Part shown: positions 33,576 through 44,439 of the stretch, one piece after another | Numbering within the stretch: position 1 is the first letter of the stretch | How the letters are laid out: each line of letters starts with the position of its first letter | Origin: Diphasiastrum complanatum | Taxonomy: Eukaryota > Streptophyta > Lycopodiopsida > Lycopodiales > Lycopodiaceae | Assembly (NCBI GenBank): GCA_029204225.1 | Contig: CM055108.1 | Span: 49,362,996-49,426,995, forward strand | Reading direction: 5' to 3' | DNA length: 64,000 nucleotides | Made by a program: the position numbers and the translations under genes | Notes under the pieces: model-generated | Seen by the model: the letters and a program-made list of their open reading frames with translations, nothing else | Databases searched by the model: none | What the model was told of the DNA's origin: nothing

Positions 33576-34110
33576 GTTGCTTGATAATGGCTGTGATGTA
33601 AAGTTCAACTCCAATACTTGTTTTATCAAGAGAAAAGATGAGATCCTTGTTGATGGAACTAGATGTGGTGGAATTTTTAAGTTGAATTCTTATGAGAATG
33701 CAAACCTTTGTGAAGTTGTTTTGTTATCTAAGGAGGAGCTATGGCATAGAAGGTTGGGACATCCTAACTTTACGTCTATGTCTTCTATGGTTAAGAAGGA
33801 GAAGGCTATTGATCTTCCACAATCTCTTTCTAAAGATTTCAAGCCTTGTGAGGCTTGTTCCATTGCAAAGTCACACATAAAGCCATATCAGAAGTCTTTT
33901 ATAAAGACTACTTATCCATTGGAACTCATACATTCAGATGTACATTGTTCCTCTTCTAAAAGTATTGGTGGTGCAACATGTTTTGTCACCTTCATTGATG
34001 ACTTTAATAGATACACTTGGTTGTATCTACTTTCTTCAAAGGCTATGGTTTTTGATTACTTCCTTATCTTCAAAGCTTATGTAGAAAAACAGTTTTCTTG
34101 CAAAGTCATG
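33576..34110 (+). pseudogene. Copia integrase, N-terminal part
   Basis: Integrase zinc domain (WHRRLGHPNFTSM ... CEACSIAKSH) and the start of the core (LIHSDVHCSSSKS, FIDDFNRYTWLYLLSSKAM). The frame stays open to 34194 but leaves the Copia match at about 34108, before the DNGGEY block. Confidence 0.88.
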
Positions 34111-34470
34111 CTCAGATCCGAGCCTTGTATTTCATGTTGTAAAGGCTGTGCTTTGTCTGCATTGTCGGATACTTCAGCTTCTTTAATTTCGTAACAATCT
34201 ATAAAATTTATTTCAATATCTTCTTCTTCTGAAAAGATATGAAGTGCATAAGATGACTGTTCACATGTAAAACTTGTATCGGATTGAGCAGTTTGTAATC
34301 ACATGCTCGTGGAGCTTTCTTTCTTCATCATGTTCTCCAGTCCGAAACCACAACTCCTTCTTCTTCCAATGCACATTGGCGTTTGCTTGATATAACCAGG
34401 GTCTTTCGATAAGGACGACATAATTGAAAAGTAGAAATGTATGATGGGATTTCCATCCAAATATTTTAAA
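34110..34470 (-). pseudogene. Ty3/Gypsy protease-RT linker fragment
   Basis: The minus-strand translation contains ERPWLYQANANVHWKKKELW, the typical motif that follows the protease in Gypsy Pol (commonly LGRPWL...NA.VDWK). A second frame reads SSYALHIFSEEEDIEINFID. The frame shifts near 34265. Confidence 0.65.
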
Positions 34471-34680
34471 AAAATCGAGCTTTTTTCACTTCTATCATTG
34501 TCTTTTGGTGACGAGTTCTAGCTATTGAATGTGAGTGTTCTTATGCATTAATTGCTTGGTTTGGAAGGTACTGAACTTGTTTACAGGTCTGAGAAGCTTG
34601 CTATACTTTACTTTGGTTCATTTGATCAAATCTATGTGTCTAATGTGGAGTTAAATGTCAAATTTGTTAGTTTTGGTAAC
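34471..34680. other. No assignable content
   Basis: AT-rich, no frame longer than about 30 codons that I can link to a family. Confidence 0.3.
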
Positions 34681-34689
34681 TAGTCTTAA

Positions 34690-36104
34690 TTCTAGCTCAT
34701 AGTTTGGATCTAGATCTTTGATTTGTGCATCCTCCATCACTTTTAGAATTGATTGGGATTCATTTTGCTGTAACGACGTTAAAGTTAAAAATAGATGTGG
34801 TAAACCCCATTTTTCTACCATCGTCATTAAATCATTTAAGTTTCGACGATGTCATGTTGGAGTACTAGAAATATTTTGGCCAAGAGTATATTTCATTACA
34901 TTATTGAATATATCTTGTTCTGTTGTATTTTGATTTTTTAGAAGAAAATCAATAACATCTTTTTCTAAAATTGTAATTTTTGTATTATTTGATATTAATA
35001 TTGCTTGTCGTAATTGATACATAATAATCAAGTATGGGGGATATAGGATGTAAACTGAAAAAAAAAACTTCTTATTCTCATTTTTATATATTCCATAAAA
35101 TTAATTTTTGTGTCATAATATCCATGATCAAAGGGAAAAAGAAATGGAAAAAAGGTTGATTCTAATGTGAGTATATTTTCTAATTCATAATTAGTCGGTA
35201 TACCTATAAAATTTGTAACTAAAGGTGTAAATCGAAGTACATGGTCTATTTCATTTCTTGAAATAAGATTTGAATACTCAAAAATATCCTTTTTATTTAG
35301 AGAACATGTACTATTTAGAGTTATATCTTCTAAAATTACGTATGTGTGGATTTTTGGATCAGATGTCATTGTTTCATAAGGTTTTTTATTTTTATCTATG
35401 AATTCATTAAGAGTATTTTTTGATAATATACATAATCCTTTTTTCGTTTTATCTATTTCATATAAGGTTTTAAATTTTTGTAAGATTGGATTATGATTTA
35501 TATTCTATATGAGTATGTCTTCTAAAATTGAAATATCATCATTTTGATAATCGTCAAAAAGATTAAAACAAACAACTGGATTATCAAACAAAGATTTTTT
35601 TTCAATTATTCTCGTAATGAAACAAGTCATCTTTTTAGTTGTTCAATTGATATATCTTTTAACGACATTATTTGTATCGAATAGGATGTAAACTTAATAG
35701 AGATTGTATATATTTTGGTGACATAAAAACTGAATATATTATACGATTTTGTTTTTATTTTACATACTTTACATACATACCAATCATTTATATTGTTATT
35801 TTCATATGTATTTTCATAAACAAATGTGTTTGCAATTGCATTAAGGTGGAATGACATATTTATTTTCAGATATTACAAATTTATTTTCATCAAAATTAAA
35901 TGACGATATTCCACAAATTACACAACATTTCATATTTTTTATAATTTGATTTGTTATATTATTCCACACATTATCTAATTCATTAATCTCATACCAACTA
36001 TTACAACTTGGACGAAATTGTTTTTTATAATTAATGAAAGTTCTTTCTCTAGCTATAAATTGTTTTTCTTTCATATTTCTCATTATAATAAACATTTTAT
36101 TCAA
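34690..36104 (-). pseudogene. Helitron-like Rep-helicase N-terminal fragment
   Basis: Read from 36104 leftward. First a Cys pair CCVICG, then WYVCKVCKIKTK (a possible DUF6570-like zinc region seen upstream of some Helitron helicases). Later LENILTLESTFFPFLFPFDH with GYYDTKINFMEYIKMRIRS, then IMYQLRQAILI, and finally HRRNLNDLMTMVEKWGLPHL running into FLTLTS. The pattern of LFPFxHG, an EYxxxRxRSF stretch and a GLPxxFLTLT block is what I expect of the Helitron-like N domain. At least four stops or frameshifts break it (near 35840, 35510, 35030, and a TGA replacing Trp before HRRNL). No HUH or helicase part is visible. The region is distinctly more AT-rich than its surroundings. Confidence 0.6.
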
Positions 36105-36350
36105 ATTATTTTATAACTAACTCTGAAAAAAGATTAAATTTTTCACACACCTTCAAATATAATATCGCTTTTGTAACTAACATGATATTTCTTTATGGTT
36201 CCAATTTTTGTTGATTTGAAAATTAATAAAAGCAATTATTATATTAATAAATTTTTGAAAATAGTTTCATTATTATTGAAAATATATATAAATAATAAGA
36301 TAATATGATTATTTTAAATCATAAAAAAAAATCATTGTCATTTTGTTATT

Positions 36351-36566
36351 ATATCTTAGTCAATTATTCTATCATTCAATAATTTATTTATTATATTATT
36401 GTCAACAACATAGTAAGCTATCAAAAGCTTTTTGTCCTTGTAGTCTCTAATTGAAATTATATCTTAGTCAATTGTTCTATCATTTAATAACTTATCTATT
36501 ATATTATTTCCAGCAACATCTATCACTAAAAGTAATTTATCAAAAGTTTCTTACTCTTGTTGGCTC
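36351..36566. repeat. 108-bp tandem duplication
   Basis: ATATCTTAGTCAATT starts at 36351 and again at 36459. The second unit overlaps the end of the Gypsy fragment at 36420-36793, so the duplication probably arose within it. Confidence 0.8.
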
Positions 36567-36793
36567 CAATTGAAACTATTTGTCTCCATTAATGTAAATA
36601 ATTTTTTTGTTAATGAAGAATAATTTGAAATATATTTATTCCATTGCATAGATAGATTTAGTATGTCTCTTAATTGTGTGAGTGTAACTGGAGTAGGCCA
36701 ACATTCTCTAAATAAACTTTCTAAATATTTTTTAATATTTTTGGAATTGGTGGTTGATGTTGTTTGTATTTCTTTTGGAATTGGTAGTTCCAT
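36420..36793 (-). pseudogene. Ty3/Gypsy RT-RNase H junction fragment
   Basis: Minus strand: FRECWPTPVTLTQLRDILNL, then QWNKYISNYSSLTKKLFTL and NSFNWSQQE followed by a stop. This matches the Gypsy connection between RT and RNase H (WP.P....LR.FLGL...YR.FI...). About 110 codons remain. Confidence 0.65.
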
Positions 36794-37556
36794 TATATTT
36801 ACTATAATAACAAAAAATAAATAATGAAATATAAGAATTTATTTGAACTTCAAAAAAAAAAAACTTAAAAAAATTCATATCAATTTAAAATCTTTTAATA
36901 ATTAATAATAATATTAATCAATTGAATTAAAATCTATATTCAATGTAATACACATTCATATTGATTTTAAATCTATAAATCACAATTCATATAAACATGT
37001 AATTCAAAAAATACCTTACAATCGGTTTTATTTGTGATTCGATCGTATTTTTTCTTTGAAATTTGATAAAAATCCACAAAATATATAATTTATGAATTTG
37101 TTCTGTAAAATTAATTAATATAAATAAATAAATTTTAAAAAAAATTACTAGCTTTATTTTTAAACATGTGTTTGTTTAAGAATTAGTTCACAGTTGTTAT
37201 TGATTAATTACAACAATGAAAACAAATATAAAGGTAAATTGAATTGAATCATGTAGAATATAAGTATATATTAGTACATATAATCATATCATAATAATTT
37301 GCATACTAGATATAAAAATTGTATTCCTCAAAAAATATTGTTGAAGATACATAATTTGACGTCTGTGAGGAAGTAAAATAGTTTATCTATCTCGTCCTAA
37401 AACTCGAAAAAGTTTCAAAAGTAATCTGCAATCACAAATTTTTAGACCATTAAAGTCATCATTCATAGCATAAACCAAATACTAGAATATTCATACTAAT
37501 TATTTTAGCTATAGAAATTAAAATATAGGTAAAAAAAATACAGTAATATTTTTTAT
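36794..37556. other. Very AT-rich DNA with one copy of the foldback arm
   Basis: No genes. Positions about 36970-37205 are a diverged copy of 37630-37850 (shared CTATAAATCA, TTCATATAAACATGTAATTC and TGTGTTTGTTTAA). Confidence 0.7.
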
Positions 37557-37607
<51 letters not shown>

Positions 37608-38036
37608 CTTGTTAGTCTAAAATTTTGAAATCTATAAATCAGAATTCATATAAACATGTAATTCATTTGTGACTTGATCGTATTTGTTTTTTTGAATTTT
37701 GATTAAAATCTGTAAAAATATATATAGTTTATACATTCGTTTGACTTTTGAACTATTTTTAATTAATGAAATAATAAATCTAAAAAAACTATTATCTTTT
37801 TTTGAAATATGTGTTTGTTTAAAAATTAGTTGCTAGTTGTTATGTTAGTAATTTTGGCATAAAGTCAATGGGAAGTGGCAATTGTCTTCCCAAAAATTTA
37901 TAAAACGAAGATTATGTCTTTCTCCGCGAAATTATACGATCAAGTCACAAATAAAGCTGATTTTAAGGTACTTTTTTGAATTACATGTTTATAAAAATTC
38001 TGATTTATAGATTTTGGAATTTTAAACTAGCAAGAT

Positions 38037-38080
<44 letters not shown>
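37557..38080. repeat. Foldback repeat capped by CT and GA arrays
   Basis: (CT)n at 37560-37604 is followed by AATCTTGTTAGTCTAAAATT, AAATCTATAAATCAGAATTC and TATAAACATGTAATTCA. The same series reappears inverted, ending at the (GA)n array 38039-38080, with the arm near 37940-38038. The arms are about 110-140 bp and imperfect. This is a terminal-inverted-repeat (MITE/foldback) layout with microsatellites at both outer ends. Confidence 0.7.
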
Positions 38081-38081
<1 letters not shown>

Positions 38082-38519
38082 ACCACCATACATAAGGGTT
38101 GCCCTTAAAAACCTTTGGCACCAACACATTACTCTTTCATGTTGGAAGGAAGACACAAGAGAGACCACCTTTACTAACTTCACCCACAACTTACTTTTTT
38201 ATCTTCAACTAGGTGTGAAATGGGGCTTATCAAGGGAAAGATCGTGATTTTGCTTCTTAGTCATTCTGCGTTGTGAGATGAGGGTGGAACCCTAAACCTT
38301 ATAACCCATAAGATTTATGGAGAGAAGAGGAGAAATCTACCTAACTTGAAGAGAACGTGGAAGGTCCAAGCACTACAGTATCTTCCAAACGAGAGAATGG
38401 TTTGTGTGATTGATACATCGTTCATCTTGTAACGATCAATTAACTAGAATAAAAATTGATTGTATTATTCAACATAGAAGTTGTAAGGGAGACCTACTGC
38501 ATTCATGTGTTGTATCAGA

Positions 38520-38870
38520 ATTTTCTATGGACAACCAGAGTGTATTTGACCGTTTGAGAAGAAAATTACAATTACTTGCCACAGAGCCCCCAACCGAAGA
38601 AGAAAAGGATCTAGCAGATTGCAGGTGAGTTTTTCTCATTCGTGATCAAGCAGGTGGCTGTTTTTCCAGATACATTTTGTGTAAATCATGAGAAGTCTAT
38701 AATTGGCAAATAATTATTTTCTCACAAAATGATCGACCGATTGCAGGATTACACTTGTAGATATTTTACTAAACAGACTGGATTGTAATCCCAAATGCAT
38801 AAAGTCAGCAACATCTAAAGCAAACGGCTTATCTGTTGAAGTATGTAAAACGCATAGACATTAAATGCTT
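38520..38870 (+). pseudogene. Possible two-exon gene fragment
   Basis: An open stretch containing MDNQSVFDRLRRKLQLLATE and PPTEEEKDLADC ends at CAG|GTGAGT (38624/38625). After 122 bp an acceptor TTGCAG (38741-38746) restores the frame as RITLVDILLNRLDCNPKC and on to about 38860. The sequence is protein-like and not retroelement-like, but I do not recognise it. It may be a captured or decayed host gene fragment, or chance. Confidence 0.3.
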
Positions 38871-38879
38871 TTCCAGTAA

Positions 38880-39149
38880 GACTGTAAACCAACAATCTAC
38901 AAGGAGTGATAAGGCTTCAAAAATGGCAATTGTTAGAACACTTCCAAATCGATTCCTTTCCAGTGATTTACATTTTGTTATGTCTTTTTTAGATCAGTGA
39001 TTATAGGGAGTTAATGCCCACAACAGACAAGACTTTGGGATGGATAAGAAACTCAACAATGGATTGGGTTTTGGACAAGGTTTTGGACAGGCCTTGAAAT
39101 GCTCTAAATAAATTGCTTGTAAGACTACAAATTGCCTACTGAAAATCCA
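38880..39149. other. No assignable content
   Basis: No supported frame or repeat seen. Confidence 0.3.
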
Positions 39150-39420
39150 TGGCCATTCCCCTACAATCATAGAGACATACCCACAAGTGGACTTCTTGTC
39201 GTTAGGGTCACCACCCCAATCAGAATCAATGTAGGCAATGGTAATTTTGTTGTCTCCACTCTATATCACTCCGTAATTTTTTGTCTTTCTTAAAAACTTC
39301 AATATTGATTTTGCTCCTAACCAACGCTCCTCTCTAGGATTAGTTAGATATTGGGTTAGTTTGTTTACTGCTAATGCTATGTCTGGCCTCATACACACAT
39401 CTGGGCATCTATGTTTGAAA
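39150..39420 (-). pseudogene. Copia RT end/RNase H scrap of a second lineage
   Basis: Minus strand: RPDIALAVNKLTQYLTNPRE, then GAKSILKFLRKTKNYGVI, a stop, and IAYIDSDWGGDPNDKKSTCG. This is the RT-RNase H boundary with the acidic DSDW site. It is more distant from the other Copia pieces here and lacks both ends. Confidence 0.75.
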
Positions 39421-39539
39421 CAAATTGCACTAACCATAAAACACTCGATTCCAAATCGGAAGAAGGAATGACCAAACTTTGCATAAGTTGTGATGATGCA
39501 AAGTTCAATCAACAAGAGTAAAAGATTTGCCTTCATTCA

Positions 39540-40570
39540 AGATCTAAACTCTTCCGCAATCGCAATTGCTAAATCTGAGTCACAAAAATCAAAATTCAGT
39601 CAGTAGATTCATTGATTTCATAGGAACTACTGAATACACGTGTGCCACGATCAGCGAATTGTGAGGAGTAAGTGAGATTGAAGTCTAATATGCGGAAAGA
39701 CAAACTTTAACCATAATGACACGCAAACTTTAGCATTAGCATAAGCAATAACAAAGCATAACAATTGCATATCTCAGTGTAACTTCACGTACGCGTGCAA
39801 ATATATGATTACATGTATCGTGTCAACCAAGATATGAAACAGCCGAAAGAATGATTCTCACTCAAACTCGAACACAACAATCACATAAAAAATTAAAGAC
39901 ACCGATGCCTTGCCATGACACATAGACAAAGCTTCAACTACGAAAAAAAACTTATAGATACAAGGCTGCCAAACCACGTGCTTCACAACAAAATTGAAAA
40001 AGAATGATAAAGGATCACTAAACTGAAGGTGAATCAATAAAACACGCATGCGCAAAGCATGGGACATGATGATGGCAGTGACAACATGAAAGGCAGAGAC
40101 GAAGGGATTAAGAAATCACGATGATCAGCAATTGAGGTTGGGAAAGGCAAGGTAGGAAATAGGCAAAGGAAGAGCAAAGCAGAGGAGTTTATGATAAGAA
40201 TTAGAGGAATATGAAAGAAGATTGTATTTGAGCAGAAAACCCTTCCAAAGAGCAATGAATTTGAGTGTAGAAGAGATAAGGATTGAAGCCAGCAGGAGCA
40301 GGAGGAGGAGAAGGATGATGAGGCCATTGGTGCAGCAGCCATACCTTAAAGAAAATCAATGACTTAGATTGTAAGTAACAGCTACTACAGGGACGTAAAG
40401 TACATCCAATTTTCTATGTAAGCAGATTGAAAAACTGCTTGGTCGATATTGATAAACTGTGACTCACAAATTCCAAAAGTTTATGCAAAAAGCCAAAATT
40501 TGTGATTGATACCTTTTCTATTGGAGTGGTCATCACAGACAAACTAAAATTTGCGTCAATATAGTCCTCA
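39540..40570. other. Low-content interval; one Ser/Leu-rich minus-strand frame
   Basis: A minus-strand frame at 40034-40342 starts MAAAPMASSSFSSSCSCWLQ and is Ser/Leu-rich, as a plastid transit peptide would be. It has no recognisable mature domain, so I do not call it a gene. Nothing else is supported. Confidence 0.3.
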
Positions 40571-40576
40571 TATCGT

Positions 40577-40730
40577 AGAACTACTCCTAGGATAATTGCG
40601 ATGATCTTTACAATACACCAAAGATGTCACTCCATTGATAACCTTAATGCTTTGCAGTGAGACTGCTCCTGGGATTCTGCGATGATGTTTACAATATACC
40701 AAAGATGTCACTTTATTGATAAGTAATGGA
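40577..40730. repeat. 82-bp tandem duplication
   Basis: Two imperfect copies starting near 40577 and 40659 share GCGATGAT, TTTACAATA and CCAAAGATGTCACT. Confidence 0.85.
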
Positions 40731-40975
40731 TTCTTTGTGCTGATTACGCCCAATTTTTGGGCTTTTTAAAAAGCATAAAATGTCACTGAATTTTTTAAAA
40801 AAAATTTCAAAATTCTGAAGCCCATTCCAGACGCGCGTCAGACTGTGCATTAGTCCACGTCAGATTGTGCATGTCAAACTACCATGTGGCAGTTTTTCAT
40901 TGGTCCTAAAAAACCCAAACTACTGATTATGCTTTGTAAATGGCATGTGAAAAAGTCAAAGACTCCATTACGCAA

Positions 40976-41123
40976 TGGAATGAGCTGGGCACAGGCCATT
41001 TTACCTGGTAAGGATTTCCAAAAAAATTTGGGCGAGGCCCGGAGGGGCCGAGCCTAAATTTTTTTGGAAAGCCGAACTGGGCAGAATGGGCTGTGTCCGG
41101 CTCCTTCCATAATACATTTAATG
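40976..41123. repeat. 148-bp foldback (hairpin) element
   Basis: Imperfect inverted repeat. The inner arms are 41016-41040 and 41045-41069, with TTCCAAAAAAATTT on the left matched on the right and a 4-bp loop. Outer arms continue to CATTA at 40976 and TAATG at 41123, with pairing such as GGGCACAGGCC against GGCTGTGTCC. It resembles a small MITE or a miRNA-precursor-like hairpin; transcription cannot be judged. Confidence 0.8.
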
Positions 41124-41329
41124 TTTTGAAGTGAGAGTGATTGAAAATAAAGATGTTGCCCTTGTTCAAGGTGAACTCTACAATGGGACGACATTATTGC
41201 TTCATACTTGATTCTTGAGAGATAGATCCCAAGGCATGGCTGCTAATAACGCAAAATGCTTCACAATGAGGGTGAATGAGAATAAAGTACTACAAAATTT
41301 GGATCCGAAAAGTAAAGCTTACTTATCAT

Positions 41330-41355
41330 GGGGGGGGGGGGGGGGGGGGGGGGGG
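41330..41355. repeat. G26 homopolymer
   Basis: Twenty-six consecutive G on the plus strand; it can form G-quadruplex structures. Length in the assembly may be unreliable. Confidence 0.9.
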
Positions 41356-41928
<573 letters not shown>

Positions 41929-42236
41929 ATCACTCACACAATGAAAGCAATAACAAAGAAACACTATGCAAAAAACTAGTGAAGAAATGCATTCAAAAAC
42001 GCTCTATTTAAAGCATTTTTTGGATTCAAGTTTGTGGCGCAGTGCCATGGCAATTTTGCCACTCGTGGCAAGAAAAAAAAATGTTTTTTAATGATATTGT
42101 ACTCTAATGGCCTACAAGGTAACAAAATGCAAAAAAATTTGTGCCCATGGCTTGCAAGGTGTCAAAATGTAATTGTGTGCAAAAAATAAATCATTACTTT
42201 GATTAAAAAAAATGTGAGAGTTTATTTACAAAATAA

Positions 42237-42308
42237 AAAAAAAATTAAATGTCTTGTCTCATTCTTTTAAGGAAAAGTGAAAGTGAGACAAGACATTTAA
42301 TTTTTTTT
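42237..42308. repeat. Perfect 25-bp hairpin with 22-base loop
   Basis: Arms 42237-42261 and 42284-42308 are exact reverse complements (core ATTAAATGTCTTGTCTCA / TGAGACAAGACATTTAAT). Loop 42262-42283. No frame overlaps it. Confidence 0.93.
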
Positions 42309-42439
42309 ATTTTAGAGGACAACTTTTAAAATAAAGACATTAAATTTAAGTAATTTACAAGATTATCTTAGAACTTATAAAAGAATAAAGAATAGTATGA
42401 AATTTTTTATGTTTTTTTAATTTTTTTGATGTTAGTAAC

Positions 42440-42826
42440 ATGTAAGGGAATTGTCGAGGACCCGTCGCCCACCCGAGCCTGTGGCTCGAAGTGGTTGCCA
42501 AGGGGTCCCGGCGCCCGTCCCGAACACTAAGGAGTACAGACTCAATTGTTGGACTTCTAACATTTTCGGTGCTCAAGTGTCCCATCTCACTCCCGCAGGA
42601 GGGTGAGATGGAGGGAGGAACGCTCAGGCCCCGACCTACGCCAAATCGGTGCCAAGCCGGAGGAGGGGTGCACCGTGGGCAGCAGCCCAGTCGGGCATCC
42701 CCAGACCAGATGAGCGCGCTCCGCCAGAACGCATCCAACAAGGCACCCCCAGCAAGGTTGGGAGGGCTCCGACAACCGCATCTCATTGGACATCCACAAT
42801 TCGTCAGGTCTATTCGATTGGTGTGT
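42440..42826 (-). other. GC-rich segment, probable ITS1 of nuclear rDNA
   Basis: Sharply more GC-rich than the surroundings and lying exactly where ITS1 should be, directly beyond the 18S 3' end at 42827. I did not find the full conserved plant ITS1 core, so the call rests mainly on position. Open frames here reflect GC content. Confidence 0.5.
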
Positions 42827-43410
42827 CAATGATCCTTCCACAAGTTCATCTAAGGAAACTTTGTTATGACTTCTCCTTCTTCTAAATGATAAGGTTTAAT
42901 GAACTTCTCACAGTGTCACTAGCGGTGGACCGCCATCGCCGCAATTCGAAAACTTCACCGAACCATTTAATCGGTAGGAGAGACGGGCGATGTGTACAAA
43001 GGGCAGGGACGTGGTCAACGCGAGCTAATGACTCTCGCTTACTAGGAATTCCTTGCTGAAGATCAATAATTGCAATGATCTATCCCCATCATGATGAAAT
43101 TTCAAAAGATTACCCAGGGCATCGGCCCAAGTCATAAACTCGTTGAATTCATCAGTGTAGCAGTGCGCATGTGGCCCAAAACATGTAAGGGCATCACAGA
43201 GCTATTATTGCCTCAAACTTCCATTCGTTGGATGCAAATAGTCTCTCCCGAAGTTGGCCACTAAGAAGACTAGTAGCAAGGCACTAGGTCTCATTTGTTA
43301 ACGTAATTAACCAGAAAAATCACTCCACCAACTAAGAATGACCATGCACCACCACCCATAGAATCAAGAAAGAGCTCTTAATTTGTCAATCCTTACTATA
43401 TCTGGACCTA

Positions 43411-43442
<32 letters not shown>

Positions 43443-43535
43443 ACAGGCTCCACTCCTGGTGGTGCCCTTCCATCAATTCCTTTAAATTTCAGCCCTCCCA
43501 AAAAAAATTAATGATTTCTCATAAGGTGCCGGCAG
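42827..43535 (-). rRNA. Decayed 18S rRNA fragment (3' part)
   Basis: Minus strand, reverse complement of nuclear 18S rRNA from its 3' end inward. Plus-strand landmarks: GATCCTTCCACAAGTTCATC, CAATCGGTAGGAG, GTGTACAAAGGGCAGGGACG, TTGCAATGATCTATCCCCAT, GAATCAAGAAAGAGCTCT, TGTTGAGTCAAATTAAG and AATTCCTTTAAATTTCAG. After 43500 a roughly 30-bp gap is followed by GATTTCTCATAAGGTGCCGG. Compared with the usual plant sequence there are many substitutions, mostly transitions, and several indels. It is a pseudogene, about 40% of an 18S gene. Confidence 0.92.
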
Positions 43536-43660
43536 GGTCATTGAATTAGGGGGCGGGAAGTAGCGAGCTATTTGAAGTGAGCATTTTTCTATCAAGTAAA
43601 AAAGCTTGGCTAGCTTTTTTTGAAAATGTGTGTTTATGTGTCTATGCATATGTGGATGTG

Positions 43661-43662
<2 letters not shown>

Positions 43663-43708
<46 letters not shown>
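43663..43708. repeat. (GT)n microsatellite
   Basis: About 22 GT units, directly before a Copia LTR scrap. Confidence 0.95.
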
Positions 43709-43709
<1 letters not shown>

Positions 43710-43865
43710 GTTGAGAGAGATTAATAGATCATTGTCACAGTTTCTTCCTCCATTATGAGCATTGCTTTGTGTATTGTCTTCAAGCTCTTGTGTATGATCT
43801 TAGGAGCTATCCAAAAGTGGTAGGCTGCTATTCCACGGCCTGTTTGCTATTAATTTTGGCCGCCA
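43706..43865 (+). repeat. Scrap of the 15891-type Copia LTR
   Basis: Matches about 16216-16375: GTTGAGAGAGATTAATAGAT, ATTGTCACAGTTTCTTCC, CCAAAAGTGGTAGGCTGC. Confidence 0.85.
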
Positions 43866-44051
43866 TCACTATCTTTCCTTCCCTAGGGAACTCAAAAAAT
43901 CTTAAAAAAACTGCATTTTTTTAAGGGTTTTTTGGCCAAATTTTGAGATTTTCTGGGAACTAATCTTTGCAAGCTGGTATGTGCTTGTATTTGAGTCAGA
44001 TCCACTTGCTTACCAAGCATCAAGAGTTACTTCCCAGGGAAACCCAAAAAT

Positions 44052-44354
44052 TTGCTGTCTGAGAAGGTTCTAGGCCACTTTTTGCTCTTGGGAACCTTCA
44101 CAGGGGCACTTTTTTTGGGATCTAACTCTCGCAGACTTCTTTGTGTCCTTGTCTCAGTGAGATGGAACTTCAAAGAGCTCTACGAAGGTTACTTCCCAAG
44201 GAAACTCAAAAATTTGTTGTTTGAGAAGGTTCTAGGCCATTTTTTGCTCTTGGGAACCTTCACAAGGGCACTTTTTTTGGGATCTAACTCTTGCAGACTT
44301 CTCTGTGTCCTTGTCTCAGTGAGATGGAACTTTAGAGAGCTCTGCAAAGGTTAG
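44052..44354 (+). repeat. 162-bp tandem duplication
   Basis: GAGAAGGTTCTAGGCC occurs at 44061 and 44223; the units are almost identical (GGGAACCTTCACA, GGGATCTAACTC, GTCTCAGTGAGATGGAACTT). The open frame across it is a by-product. It belongs to the leader-like repeat that continues to 44640. Confidence 0.9.
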
Positions 44355-44439
44355 TTTTGAGTTTTGAATTTTTTTTTTAATTTTACAAAGGATTTTTTAA
44401 TTTTTTTGGGTTTTTCTCTATTTTTTTCAAAATCTGACG

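Larger units (their letters stand above)
30768..34110 (+). mobile_element. Copia element, 5' half
   Basis: LTR 30768-31628 (TGTTAAAATTTCAC...TTTTGTCA), primer site TGGTATCAGAGCC at 31629-31641, leader, then Gag, protease and the first third of integrase. It is cut at about 34110, where a minus-strand Gypsy scrap begins. RT, RNase H and 3' LTR are absent from the window. Confidence 0.9.

Noticed and set aside
34718-34933. 71-codon plus-strand frame
   Set aside because: Shadow of the minus-strand Helitron-like fragment.
40034-40342. Possible plastid transit peptide exon
   Set aside because: Only composition supports it; no mature domain or splice partner found.
42355-42885. Several overlapping frames of 78-143 codons
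   Set aside because: GC-rich probable ITS1/rDNA sequence; high GC alone removes stops.
42827-43535. Functional 18S rRNA gene
   Set aside because: Only the 3' part, with many substitutions and indels in positions that are normally invariant.
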